Shown here: piece after piece, positions 15,515-23,297 of the stretch
How the letters are laid out: each line of letters opens with the position of its first letter
Numbering within the stretch: the first letter of the stretch is position 1
DNA from: Streptomyces sp. SA15
Lineage (GTDB): Bacteria > Actinomycetota > Actinomycetes > Streptomycetales > Streptomycetaceae
Direction: 5' to 3'
Length of the DNA: 64,000 nucleotides
Assembly: GCF_002291145.1 (NCBI RefSeq)
Contig: NZ_NTGE01000016.1
Coordinates: 1 to 64,000, forward strand
Notes under the pieces: generated by a model
The model's input: the letters and a program-made list of their open reading frames with translations, nothing else
Databases searched by the model: none
What the model was told of the DNA's origin: nothing
Made by a program: the position numbers and the translations under genes

Positions 15515-16924
15515 GTGGCCGACACTCCCTCGCCCCTGGCCCGCACCACCGCACCCGTGGCCCACACCACGGCATCCGTGGCCGACACCACCGCCGCCGC
15601 GGCGCAGCCGCACGCGCTCGCCCTCACCGACCTGCACGCCTCGCTCACCGATCCGGTCCTCGACGCGATGAACTTCCTGAACGAAGTCGTCGCGCGCTTC
15701 CCCGAGGCGCTCTCCTTCGCGCCCGGCAGGCCGTCCGAGGGCACCTTCGAGACGGAGGACCTGGCACGGTACCTGCGGATCTACACCGACCACCTGGAGC
15801 AGGTGCTCGACTGGCCGAGGGACCGGGTGCGGACCCAGCTCTTCCAGTACGGGCGCACCAACGGCATCATCCACGAGCTCATCGCGCGCACCCTGGCCAA
15901 CGACGAGGGCATCCACGTGAGTCCCGAGGCGGTGGTGGTGACGACCGGCTGCCAGGAGGCGATGCTGCTCACCCTGCGGGCCCTGTTCGCCCGGCCCGAG
16001 GACACCCTGCTCGTCAGCTCGCCCTGCTACGTCGGGGTCACCGGCGCGGCCCGGCTGCTGGACATCGCGATCCAGCCGGTCCGGGAGGGCGCCGAAGGAC
16101 CGGACCCCGACGCGGTCCTGGCCGCCGTACGCCGCACCCGGCGGGCGGGCGGGCGACCCCGTGCCCTGTATGTGGTGCCGGACTTCGCCAACCCGTCGGG
16201 CGCGAGCATGACCGTCGACGCGCGCGAACGGCTCCTGCGGATCGCGGCGGAGGAGGACCTGCTGATCCTGGAGGACGATCCCTACGGCTTCTTCGTCCGC
16301 GCCGGCGCCGCCCGGCCCACGATGAAGTCGCTGGACACCGAGCGCCGGGTGCTCCACCTCGGCTCGTTCGCCAAGACCGCGCTGCCCGGCGCCCGCGTCG
16401 GGTACGTCGTGGCCGACCAGGAGGTCATCGGGACCGCGGGCCGGCGGTCCCTGCTCGCCGACGAACTGTCCAAGATCAAGAGCATGACGACGGTCAACAC
16501 CTCGGCCATCGGCCAGGCCGTGGTCGGCGGACTGCTCATCGAGTCCGGCTGCCGGCTGCGTGAGGCCAACGCCAGGGCCATCGCCCACTACCGCACCAAC
16601 CTGAACACCCTGCTGGGCGAGCTGGAGCGGCACTTCCCCGCCGAGCGGCGGCGGGCGCTGGGCGTCCGCTGGAACGAGCCGACGGGCGGCTTCTTCCTCG
16701 TCGTCGACGTCCCGTTCGTGGCCGACACCAAGGCGCTCGAACACTCGGCACGGAACTTCGGCGTGCTGTGGACACCGATGAGCGACTTCTACCTCGACGG
16801 CGGCGGTGAGCACCAACTCCGGCTGTCATGCAGCTCCTTGACGCCCAATCAGATCGTCGAGGGCGTGGCCGGGCTGGCCCGGTTCATCGAGGCACAGGCG
16901 ACCGAAGCCGACCCACACCACTAA
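15515..16924 (+). CDS. hpgT: 4-hydroxyphenylglycine aminotransferase (HpgT-type, PLP fold type I)
   Basis: The protein has 469 residues with a PLP class I/II aminotransferase domain. The Schiff-base Lys is in HLGSFAKTALPGARVGY. PDFANPSG, QYGRTNG and TTGCQEAM are the other expected motifs. The N-terminal segment DLHASLTDPVLDAMNFLNEV followed by SFAPGRP matches my recollection of HpgT enzymes from glycopeptide-type clusters. It should aminate 4-hydroxybenzoylformate to L-4-hydroxyphenylglycine, typically with tyrosine as amino donor so that 4-hydroxyphenylpyruvate is regenerated. A Thr/Ala-rich N-terminal extension of about 35 residues has imperfect repeats (two AHTTASVADTT-like units). The start is GTG at 15515, 2 bases after the esterase stop. 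Confidence 0.83.
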   Translation: MADTPSPLARTTAPVAHTTASVADTTAAAAQPHALALTDLHASLTDPVLDAMNFLNEVVARFPEALSFAPGRPSEGTFETEDLARYLRIYTDHLEQVLDWPRDRVRTQLFQYGRTNGIIHELIARTLANDEGIHVSPEAVVVTTGCQEAMLLTLRALFARPEDTLLVSSPCYVGVTGAARLLDIAIQPVREGAEGPDPDAVLAAVRRTRRAGGRPRALYVVPDFANPSGASMTVDARERLLRIAAEEDLLILEDDPYGFFVRAGAARPTMKSLDTERRVLHLGSFAKTALPGARVGYVVADQEVIGTAGRRSLLADELSKIKSMTTVNTSAIGQAVVGGLLIESGCRLREANARAIAHYRTNLNTLLGELERHFPAERRRALGVRWNEPTGGFFLVVDVPFVADTKALEHSARNFGVLWTPMSDFYLDGGGEHQLRLSCSSLTPNQIVEGVAGLARFIEAQATEADPHH

Positions 16925-16932
16925 AACTATAC

Positions 16933-16944
16933 GCACGATCGTGC
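16933..16944. promoter_or_regulatory. Palindromic TetR-like operator before the FAAL module
   Basis: GCACGATCGTGC is a perfect 12-base palindrome, 41 bases before the first gene of the next transcript and inside an AT-rich stretch (AAAACTATAC before, TAATGTTTT after) that probably holds its promoter. The ACGATCGTGCG strand matches the core of the sites around the cluster's TetR gene. Confidence 0.6.
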
Positions 16945-16985
16945 TAATGTTTTCGTCAGGACACCCACCGCAAGAAGGGACCCGC

Positions 16986-17588
16986 GTGGATATCCGGAAA
17001 CTCGACCGGACGGCTGTGCTGGAGACCGTACGGATCCTGCAGCAGGTGGCTGACGAGGACTGGCACCTGCCCACCCCGTGCGCCGGCTGGACGCTGCACC
17101 AGCTGGTGTCCCACATGGCGGGCCAGCACCACGGCTTCGCCGCGGCCGCCGCCGGAGGCGGCGGTGACCTCGCCGTATGGCAGCCGAGCGCACTCGGCGA
17201 CGATCCGGTGAAGACGTACCGCACGGCGGCCTGGGCCGCCATCGACGCCTTCGCCGAACCGGGCGTGCTCACCCGGGAGTTCACCCTCCCCGAGATCAGC
17301 ACCAGTATCCGCTTCCCCGCCTCGGTCGCGATCGGTTTCCACTTCCTGGACTACGTCGTCCACGGCTGGGACGTGGCCCGGACGCTCGGCGTGGAACTGG
17401 ACCTGGACGGGGAGACGACCGAGGCCGCGCTGGTGTTCGCCCTCCGGGTGCCGGACGACGAACGCCGGCACGGCCCCGACCCGTTGTTCCGTCCCGCCCT
17501 GCCGACGTCGCCGGGCGCGGACCCGCTCGATCTGGTCCTGACCTCGCTCGGCCGGTCCCCCGGCTGGTCCGCTCCGGCCACCCGCTGA
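16986..17588 (+). CDS. TIGR03086-type metal-binding protein (mycothiol-dependent/DinB-like fold)
   Basis: The protein has 200 residues. The N-terminal half reads WHLPTPCAGWTLHQLVSHMA with candidate metal-binding His residues, and a later HFLDYVVHGWDVAR supplies another. This is the maleylpyruvate-isomerase-N/TIGR03086 pattern common in actinomycetes, often linked to mycothiol-dependent chemistry or detoxification. GTG at 16986 was chosen for its AAGGGA ribosome site. It is the first gene after the palindrome at 16933 and heads the ACP-diiron-AcpS-thioesterase-FAAL module. A catalytic or self-resistance role is possible; nothing in the sequence decides. A short GC-rich repeat (CCGACAGGCCCGACCC, twice) lies between it and the ACP gene. 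Confidence 0.82.
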   Translation: MDIRKLDRTAVLETVRILQQVADEDWHLPTPCAGWTLHQLVSHMAGQHHGFAAAAAGGGGDLAVWQPSALGDDPVKTYRTAAWAAIDAFAEPGVLTREFTLPEISTSIRFPASVAIGFHFLDYVVHGWDVARTLGVELDLDGETTEAALVFALRVPDDERRHGPDPLFRPALPTSPGADPLDLVLTSLGRSPGWSAPATR

Positions 17589-17654
17589 CCACCGGCCCGA
17601 CCCACCGACAGGCCCGACCCTCCGACAGGCCCGACACGCCACAGGGAGACACCC

Positions 17655-17915
17655 TTGCTCACCGAACTCCGCACGCATGTCGCACGGCGCCTGAACCTGC
17701 CGCAGGAGGAGGTGTTCGCCGGGCAGCCGCTGTCCGCCGTCCTCGCCGCCTCACCGACCGCCATCAACTCCATCGACCTGCTGGACGCGTTCGCGGGCGC
17801 GCTCGCCGACGTCGGCGTCGACGAGGACGTCGAACTGCCGACGATGACCCTCGACCACACCGCCGAAGAGGTCGTCACGGCCCTGGGCAAGCAGCTCGCC
17901 GCCACCTCCTCCTGA
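17655..17915 (+). CDS. Second acyl carrier protein
   Basis: An 86-residue protein of ACP size. The attachment serine is expected in PTAINSIDLLDAFAGAL, where NSIDLLD stands for the usual DSLDLLD. It is more divergent from fatty-acid ACPs than the one at 9990. The start is TTG at 17655, supported by GGGAG upstream. It sits directly before the diiron enzyme and in one transcript with the fatty-acyl-AMP ligase, its likely loading partner, and with an AcpS-like PPTase that may be specific for it. Confidence 0.83.
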   Translation: MLTELRTHVARRLNLPQEEVFAGQPLSAVLAASPTAINSIDLLDAFAGALADVGVDEDVELPTMTLDHTAEEVVTALGKQLAATSS

Positions 17916-17949
17916 ACGTCACCACCTCCTCGAACGGAAGGCGTGACCC

Positions 17950-18924
17950 ATGCTGATCATGACCGACATCGTCAAGGAGCTGCGCGCCGGAGCGACCATC
18001 AGCGACGTGCTGCGCACCCAGCAGAGCTACCACGAGCAGCGGCGCTGGTCGACGGACGCACTCTTCGACGGCCGCCGGCTCGCGCGCCCGGACCCGGGCG
18101 ACAAGGCCGCCCTGTGGCACGCCGCCCGCGCCGAACTCACCACGCAGCCCGCCGGCATCCGGCTCGCCGTCGACGGCGTCAAGCTCGCGGGCGAGATCCG
18201 CGAGTCCAATCCGCTGGGCAGCGACGTCCTGCATGTCGCGGCGGCCTGGTCGGCCCGCTACTGGCTGGAGGAGGAGGCCCATCACGAGGTCGCCTTCGGC
18301 CGCCTCATGGAGATGGCGGACATCGACCCGATCGACGAGAGCGAGGTCGTCGAGCACCGCGGGGCGTTCCCGGCCGACAACTACGCCCGGGTATGCGTTC
18401 TGCAGGCCTGCGTCGAGATCGAGGCCTGTGTGTCGTACGGCTGGCGGGCCCGCACGACCGAGGACGAACTCGTGCACGACGTCTTCCACACGATCATGAA
18501 GGACGAGGTGCAGCACCGGCAGTACTTCGCCTCGTTCGCCAAGGCCCTGGTGGAGTCCGGCGTCTATCCCATCAAGGACGTCCTGTCGATGGCGTACACC
18601 TGGATCCGCCCGAACGGCGGCGAGACCTTCGGATCGACACGCGAGGCCCAGACCGAACGCCAGGGCTTCGTCAACTGGTGGGAGCGGACGCGCACCGGCG
18701 ACGACGAGTTCGCCCTCGGGGGCGACGCGCTGCACGAAGGGTCGGTGCACACCCAGAAGCTCACCAGTGTGTTCGCGCTGGTGCGTGAGGTGACCGGTAT
18801 CGAGACCCGATCCTACGAGGACCTCAAGCGTGCCTACTTCGCCAGCCTCCGTACGAACGATGTCGACCGGATTCGATCTGCAGTGCGTGGCGGAGCTGCG
18901 CGAGAAGGCGCACTTGCGCGATAG
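17950..18924 (+). CDS. Ferritin-like diiron oxygenase/desaturase-like protein
   Basis: This 324-residue, helix-rich protein has two ExxH-type iron-binding helices, WLEEEAHHEVAFGRL near residue 105 and IMKDEVQHRQYFASF near 195, plus a Glu in CVEIEACVSYGW between them. This is the soluble acyl-ACP desaturase/ferritin-like arrangement. No membrane segment is present. Soluble diiron enzymes of this fold desaturate or hydroxylate carrier-bound substrates, or act as N-oxygenases. The neighbouring ACP and fatty-acyl-AMP ligase suggest an acyl-ACP substrate. ATG at 17950 follows GGAAGG; a second ATG lies at 17959. The last 65 bases overlap the next gene in another frame, so either the C-terminus or the downstream start may be shorter than drawn. 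Confidence 0.82.
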   Translation: MLIMTDIVKELRAGATISDVLRTQQSYHEQRRWSTDALFDGRRLARPDPGDKAALWHAARAELTTQPAGIRLAVDGVKLAGEIRESNPLGSDVLHVAAAWSARYWLEEEAHHEVAFGRLMEMADIDPIDESEVVEHRGAFPADNYARVCVLQACVEIEACVSYGWRARTTEDELVHDVFHTIMKDEVQHRQYFASFAKALVESGVYPIKDVLSMAYTWIRPNGGETFGSTREAQTERQGFVNWWERTRTGDDEFALGGDALHEGSVHTQKLTSVFALVREVTGIETRSYEDLKRAYFASLRTNDVDRIRSAVRGGAAREGALAR

Positions 18925-19258
18925 CGGGGTGCTGTTCACCGCCGGGGAGCGCGCGCACTGCGCTTCCCGGCCGGACCCGGACGCCTCCTTGGCGGGACTG
19001 TTCGCGGCCAAGGAGGCCTTCGTCAAGGCGCTCAGCTCCTCGGCCGCGACGGGGCCGACACCCGCGTACACGTTCCCCGAGATCGAGGTCGTCCACGGAC
19101 CGGCGGGACAGCCCCGGCTGCGGTTGCACGGCGACCTCGCCCGGTGGTGCGGGGAGCGGGGCATCCTCGGCGAGCTGTCGATCAGTCACAGCGGCGGCAT
19201 GGCCGGCGCGGTGGTCGTGCTGCTGGCCGAACCGACGACGAGCGGAGGGCACCTCTGA
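18860..19258 (+). CDS. AcpS-type holo-ACP synthase-like phosphopantetheinyl transferase
   Basis: A 132-residue protein of normal AcpS size. It opens with STGFDLQCVAELRE, corresponding to the family's GxDxxxxxR segment, and continues to SLAGLFAAKEAFVKAL, the conserved (F/W)AAKEAxxKA motif with the catalytic Glu and Lys. ELSISHSGGMAGAVV at the end matches the AcpS C-terminus. It should convert an apo-ACP to holo-ACP using CoA. ATG at 18860 is embedded in the 3' end of the diiron gene. Its stop overlaps the thioesterase ATG (TGATG). With the Sfp-type enzyme at 10271, the cluster has two PPTases for two ACPs. Confidence 0.8.
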   Translation: MSTGFDLQCVAELREKAHLRDSGVLFTAGERAHCASRPDPDASLAGLFAAKEAFVKALSSSAATGPTPAYTFPEIEVVHGPAGQPRLRLHGDLARWCGERGILGELSISHSGGMAGAVVVLLAEPTTSGGHL

Positions 19259-19689
19259 TGAACACGGCCACGGCCGCACCCCCGGATCTCCCGCACACCT
19301 GCGAGGTCGCCCTGCGGCCCAACGACTTCGACTGGGCCGGGCACCTGAACAACAGCGTGTACGTCCAGCTCCTCGAAACCGGCCGCTGGGAGTGGGGGCT
19401 CGCCCACGGCGTCGACCTCCGCGACAGCTCCCTGGTCGCCGTGGTGCTCCAGCTCCGCCTGGACTACCTCCAGGCGGTCGACTGGAACCCGGTGGGCCGC
19501 CTCCTCGTCCGTACGTCGCTCGCGGAGCGGTCGGCCTACAGCTTCACGCTGGCCCAGGACATCGAACACCCCGACGGCACCGCGGCCGCCCGGGGCAAGG
19601 TCCGCCTCGCCCTCGTCGACCGCCACACCAAGCGGATCCACCGGGCGGACCTGGACGCGATGCTCGCGGTGCCGGGGAGGACGGCGTGA
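19258..19689 (+). CDS. Hot-dog fold acyl-CoA/acyl-ACP thioesterase (4-HBT family)
   Basis: A 143-residue protein with the 4-hydroxybenzoyl-CoA-thioesterase-type active-site segment NDFDWAGHLNNSVYVQLLET, in which the Asp and the helix after GHLNN are conserved. It probably hydrolyses the acyl-thioester made or modified by the adjacent ligase, ACP and diiron enzyme, or edits misloaded carriers. The ATG shares a base with the AcpS-like stop, and the stop overlaps the next gene's GTG (GTGA), so it is tightly coupled on both sides. Confidence 0.87.
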   Translation: MNTATAAPPDLPHTCEVALRPNDFDWAGHLNNSVYVQLLETGRWEWGLAHGVDLRDSSLVAVVLQLRLDYLQAVDWNPVGRLLVRTSLAERSAYSFTLAQDIEHPDGTAAARGKVRLALVDRHTKRIHRADLDAMLAVPGRTA

Positions 19690-21236
19690 GCGGGAGCGGG
19701 CCGCGGGCGGGCGGCGGGCCGGCGGACACGCTGTCCCGGGCACTGTCGGCACAGGCACACCGGGCCGGCGCGACCGTCACCTTCGGCACCTCGTCGCGGC
19801 GGGAGGTCCTGCCGTATCCGGTCTTCTGCGAGCAGATCGCGGCGGCGGCCGGCGGGTTCGCGCGGCAGGGCGTACGTCCCGGAGACCGGGTGATGCTGCG
19901 GCTCGGCAGTTCGCGCGAGGGGGTGCTGGCCCTGCTGGGTCTGATGCACCTGGGCGCGGTCCCCGTCTCGGTCAAACCGCGTGTCCCCGGGGCCGTGGTG
20001 GAGCGGTACTACGACACGGTGAGGCGCCGGCAAGGAGTACGCCATGCCTTCCAGATCGCCGGCCAGGACCTGAACGCGCTCGATCTGGTCCTGCTCCCCC
20101 ACGCGGACCCCGACCCGGCACCGGGTACCCCGGAGGACCTGGCGTTCGTCCAGTACACAAGCGGCTCCACCGGCGCGCCCCGCCCCATCCCGCTCAGCCA
20201 CCGCGCGGTGCTGGGCAACATCGAGGCCATCCGCTCCGTCGCCGGCATGCGGCCGGGCCACACCGGGCTCATCGCCCTGCCGCTCCACCACGACATGGGC
20301 CTCGTCGGAGTGCTGGCCTCGCTCGTCGAGGGCATCGACCTGGTGATCGAGGATCCGGGCGCCTTCCTCCGCCGCCCCCTGCCGGCGCTGCGGCTCGTGC
20401 GGTCCGCCGACCGCGTCCACACCGCCTTCCCCGACTTCATGCTGCGCTACCTGGCGGCCCGTATCTCCGAGGCGGCGGCGAAGGAGGGACCGGATCCGCG
20501 TCTGCTCCTGCCCTGGGGCACCGTCTTCTGTGGTGCGGAACCGATCCGCCGGGAGTCGGTGCGCACCTTCCTCGACGCGGTCGCGCCCTGGGGCTTCGAC
20601 CCGACGGCCCTGGTGTTCTGCTACGGCCTCGCCGAGGCCACCCTCATGGCCACCGCGCACCGTTTCGTGGACATCGCCACCAGCTTCCACACTCAGGGCC
20701 CCGCCTCGGCCGCCTGCCTCGGCACCGCCGTGCCCGGCCTCGGCCTGCGTGTCGTGGACGAGTCGGGGCGCGACTGCCCGGAGGCGGAGACCGGGTCCGT
20801 GCAGCTGCGCGGTGACACGCTCTTCGACGGGTACGACGGTGCCACCGACCACCGCACCACCTGGTTCGACACCGGCGACCTGGGCCATCTGCGATCCGGC
20901 CGCCTCTATCTGAGCGGCCGGCGCGGCGACCGCGTCTCGGTGGGCGGCATGAATCTGTTCGCCACGGATGTCGAGCAGGTGGCGGCGGCGGAGCCCGGAG
21001 TCGCGGAGTGCGTCGTCCTGCCGTACGGGGCGTCGTTCGCCGTCGTCGTCGTACCGCGCCGCGGCCAGCGCGTCGACGCCCGCAGGATCGCCGCCCGAGT
21101 CACCGCCGACTTCGCCACCGCGCCGGAGGCGGTAGTCGAGGTCCCCCACAGCGCGATCACCCGCACGGCCAGCGGCAAACCGGCGCGCACGTACATGGCG
21201 GCACAACTGGAGAAGGGTCTGCTGCGCCGAACCTGA
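19686..21236 (+). CDS. Fatty-acyl-AMP ligase (FAAL) like enzyme
   Basis: A 516-residue ANL protein with FAAL-like motifs: FVQYTSGSTGAPRPIPLSHR, LPLHHDMGLVGVL and CYGLAEATLMAT. FAALs characteristically read QYTSGST, PLYHDMGL and YGLAEATL. The C-terminal Lys is in TRTASGKPAR. FAALs activate fatty acids as acyl-adenylates and hand them to an ACP instead of CoA, so the ACP at 17655 is the expected acceptor. The gene is coupled to the thioesterase by a GTGA overlap. It is the last intact gene of the cluster: 4-10 bases after its stop the sequence changes to an antisense fragment of an unrelated hydrolase. Confidence 0.87.
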   Translation: MSGSGPRAGGGPADTLSRALSAQAHRAGATVTFGTSSRREVLPYPVFCEQIAAAAGGFARQGVRPGDRVMLRLGSSREGVLALLGLMHLGAVPVSVKPRVPGAVVERYYDTVRRRQGVRHAFQIAGQDLNALDLVLLPHADPDPAPGTPEDLAFVQYTSGSTGAPRPIPLSHRAVLGNIEAIRSVAGMRPGHTGLIALPLHHDMGLVGVLASLVEGIDLVIEDPGAFLRRPLPALRLVRSADRVHTAFPDFMLRYLAARISEAAAKEGPDPRLLLPWGTVFCGAEPIRRESVRTFLDAVAPWGFDPTALVFCYGLAEATLMATAHRFVDIATSFHTQGPASAACLGTAVPGLGLRVVDESGRDCPEAETGSVQLRGDTLFDGYDGATDHRTTWFDTGDLGHLRSGRLYLSGRRGDRVSVGGMNLFATDVEQVAAAEPGVAECVVLPYGASFAVVVVPRRGQRVDARRIAARVTADFATAPEAVVEVPHSAITRTASGKPARTYMAAQLEKGLLRRT

Positions 21237-21239
21237 GAA

Positions 21240-21592
21240 ATTAGGGTGTCCAGGCCGTCCTCACGCTCGCGACGCAGCGGGTCGAAGGGACCGTCGGGGC
21301 CGAACGTACCGCGCGTGCTCTGGATCAGCACCTGGAAGCCGCGCTCGGCCAGCGGCCGGACCACCGGGCCGGCCGTCGTGCCGGCTCTGCCGTAGGGGAT
21401 GCGGATGAGTGCGGTCGGCAGGCCGTCACCGCCGGACTTCGGGGCCCAGCGGTCGGCCGGCAGGACCGCCCCGTCGCGCATGGGGACGCGCAGGTCGCGT
21501 ACGACGGTCAGGTCCCTGGTCAGGGGCGGGGGCGGGGGCAGGGGCAGGGGCAGGCGCAGCATGCGCTGGACGAGGTGGCTGCTCAGGTTCAT
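21240..21592 (-). pseudogene. CocE/NonD-type hydrolase, N-terminal fragment
   Basis: Reading left from ATG at 21592, about 117 codons encode the N-terminal strand region of a CocE/NonD (X-Pro dipeptidyl peptidase S15) hydrolase: LRVPMRDGAVLPADRWAP, ALIRIPYGR and VLIQSTRGTFGPDGPFDP. The homology stops after EDGLDTL at about 21243, before any nucleophile motif, and runs into the antisense of the FAAL gene end. The gene therefore lost roughly its last three quarters. Its ATG overlaps the stop of the TetR remnant (ATGA), the remains of an old two-gene operon. Confidence 0.75.
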
Positions 21593-22100
21593 CGGGGGTG
21601 GCCTTCGGGTGTGGGAGCGAGGGAGGGGTGGCTCCGGGCGAGCACCGTCGACACGCGCAGCAAGCGGTCCGCCAGGTCCTCGGGGTCGAGGGGGTCGTCC
21701 GCGTCGATCACCCATTCGTTGACGATCGCGCCGGTACCACCCGTGATCATCGCCGCCAGGTCCTCGGCCGTGGCCTCGTCGAGGTCGCCGAACAGCGCTC
21801 CCGCAGACCCGTCATGGCGAGCGAGCCGAACAGTCCGTTCAGGGCCCTGGTCATGGGGAAGGCGCAGGATCCGGTGAGCATCGCGCGGTAGAAGGGCCGG
21901 TGCCGGGCGAAGTGCCGGGCCATCGCCAGCACACGGGCGCGACGCGCGACGTTCGCGTCCCCGGCCTCGGCCCCGGCCTCGGCGATGAGCTGCCGTTCGA
22001 CCAGATCGGCCGCGGCCGCCACGAAGAGCGCTCCCGGTCCCCGAACTGCAGGTACACCAGCTGCCGGCTGACGTCCGCGGCGTCGGAGATGTGGGCGGCC
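21589..22100 (-). pseudogene. TetR-family regulator remnant with frameshifts
   Basis: Pieces of one TetR protein appear in three frames. The helix-turn-helix end AHISDAADVSRQLVYLQFGD is near 22040-22095. AAAADLVERQLIAEAG through RALNGLFGSLAMTG is in a second frame. GDLDEATAEDLAAMITGG to the C-terminus is in a third. At least two frameshifts, near 22030 and 21800, are needed to join them. The first part of the DNA-binding domain is missing where the sequence meets the carboxylesterase remnant at about 22100. It is not functional as it stands. Confidence 0.7.
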
Positions 22101-22103
22101 GCC

Positions 22104-22860
22104 GCATGGAGTTCGCCCTGGACACGGGCGACGACTGGCTGACGGTCAACGTCTGGACGCCCGACCCGGACCCGGCCGCCCACCGCCCGGTAGAGGGTGT
22201 GGATCCACGGCGGCGTCTACAAGCTGGGCCTCTCCGGCAGCCCGGCTACGACGCCCGGCACATCGCCCGCGACGGCGACGTGGTGTTCGTGTCGCTGAAC
22301 TACCGCCTCGGCATCGAGGGCTTCGCCCACATCGACGGCGCGCCCGCCAACCGTGACCTGCTCGACCAGGTCGCCGCCCTGGAGTGGGTGCGCGAGAACA
22401 TCACGGCGTTCGGCGGCGACCCCGACCAGGTGACCGTCCTCGGTAATTCGGCCGGCGCCGGGTCCATCGCCGCGCTGCTGGCCATGCCGAGCGCGGCCGG
22501 ACTGTTGCGGCGGGCCGTCGGCCATAGCGCTCCGGGCACGTTCTTCTCCGACGCCCTGGCCCGGGACGTCTCAGCCGCGATCGCCGCCGAGACGGGCCTG
22601 CGTCCGACGGTCAGGGAGCTCTCCGTCGTGGATCCGCGACAACTGGCGGTGACCGGGCAGGCGTTGGAGCCGAAGATGCGGCAACGTGAGGACCGCTGAG
22701 GCTCGTTGGCGCACACGCTGTCCCCGTTCTCCCCCGTCATCCGTCATCGACGGCGAGGTGCTGCCCAGATCGCCCTGGGAGGCGCTGGTCGGTGGTGCGG
22801 GGCGCGACGTGGAGCTGATAGCCGGTCACAGCCGCGACGAGGCACATGGTGTGGAGCCGG
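22104..22860 (+). pseudogene. Carboxylesterase (type B/PnbA-like) remnant
   Basis: Type-B carboxylesterase blocks are clear: DWLTVNVWTPDPDP, VWIHGGVYKLGLSGSPGY, NYRLGIEGF, ENITAFGGDPDQVTVLGNSA with the nucleophile serine, and later VIDGEVLPRSPWEALVGG. Two closely spaced frameshifts between about 22190 and 22245 and another near 22680 separate them. The 5' end is missing at the junction with the TetR remnant, and the C-terminal third is lost. It is an inactive fragment. Confidence 0.75.
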
Positions 22861-23297
22861 CGGGCCCGCAAGGGAACCGGCATCCGCCCAGCATCTGGAT
22901 GCGTGAGGACGCGCTCCTCGATCACCTCTCAGCCTTTCTGTGCGTCCACGTCTTCGGTACGGCACGGCATCAACTGCTCAAAGCTCACACGGGAGTGGTC
23001 GATGCGGAGCAACGGGAGCGACACCAGCGGCTGTCGTCCGTGCGGGCGGCCGCCGCGGACTGCGCGGCCAGGAGCCGGCGTCTGCTGCAGAACATGGACA
23101 TCCTGGACCGGCCTGACCTGCCCGTGCTCCCACGCGGTGTCACCTTCCAGCTCGACCAGCTCGACCAGCTCGACCAGCACGTCCGGAGCGACCGGAGTGT
23201 GCTCGAAGCCGAGGCACCCCGGCCAGAACTCGCCGCCACCAGAAGTAGCGAATAAGCGGTCCGGCGTTGCCTGGGAGGCGGGCTTCCCGTGCCCCGG
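22861..23297. other. Unassigned degenerate stretch
   Basis: No gene is supported here. One plus-strand frame is open and contains RSRRLLQNMDILDRPDLPVL and a short GACCAGCTC repeat near 23155-23180 (four Leu-Asp-Gln codon triplets). I recognise no family, and the surroundings are pseudogenes, so this is probably further decayed sequence. Confidence 0.5.

Noticed and set aside
23148..23185. Leu-Asp-Gln repeat as a coiled-coil gene
   Set aside because: Only four copies, inside a degenerate zone with no recognisable gene around it.
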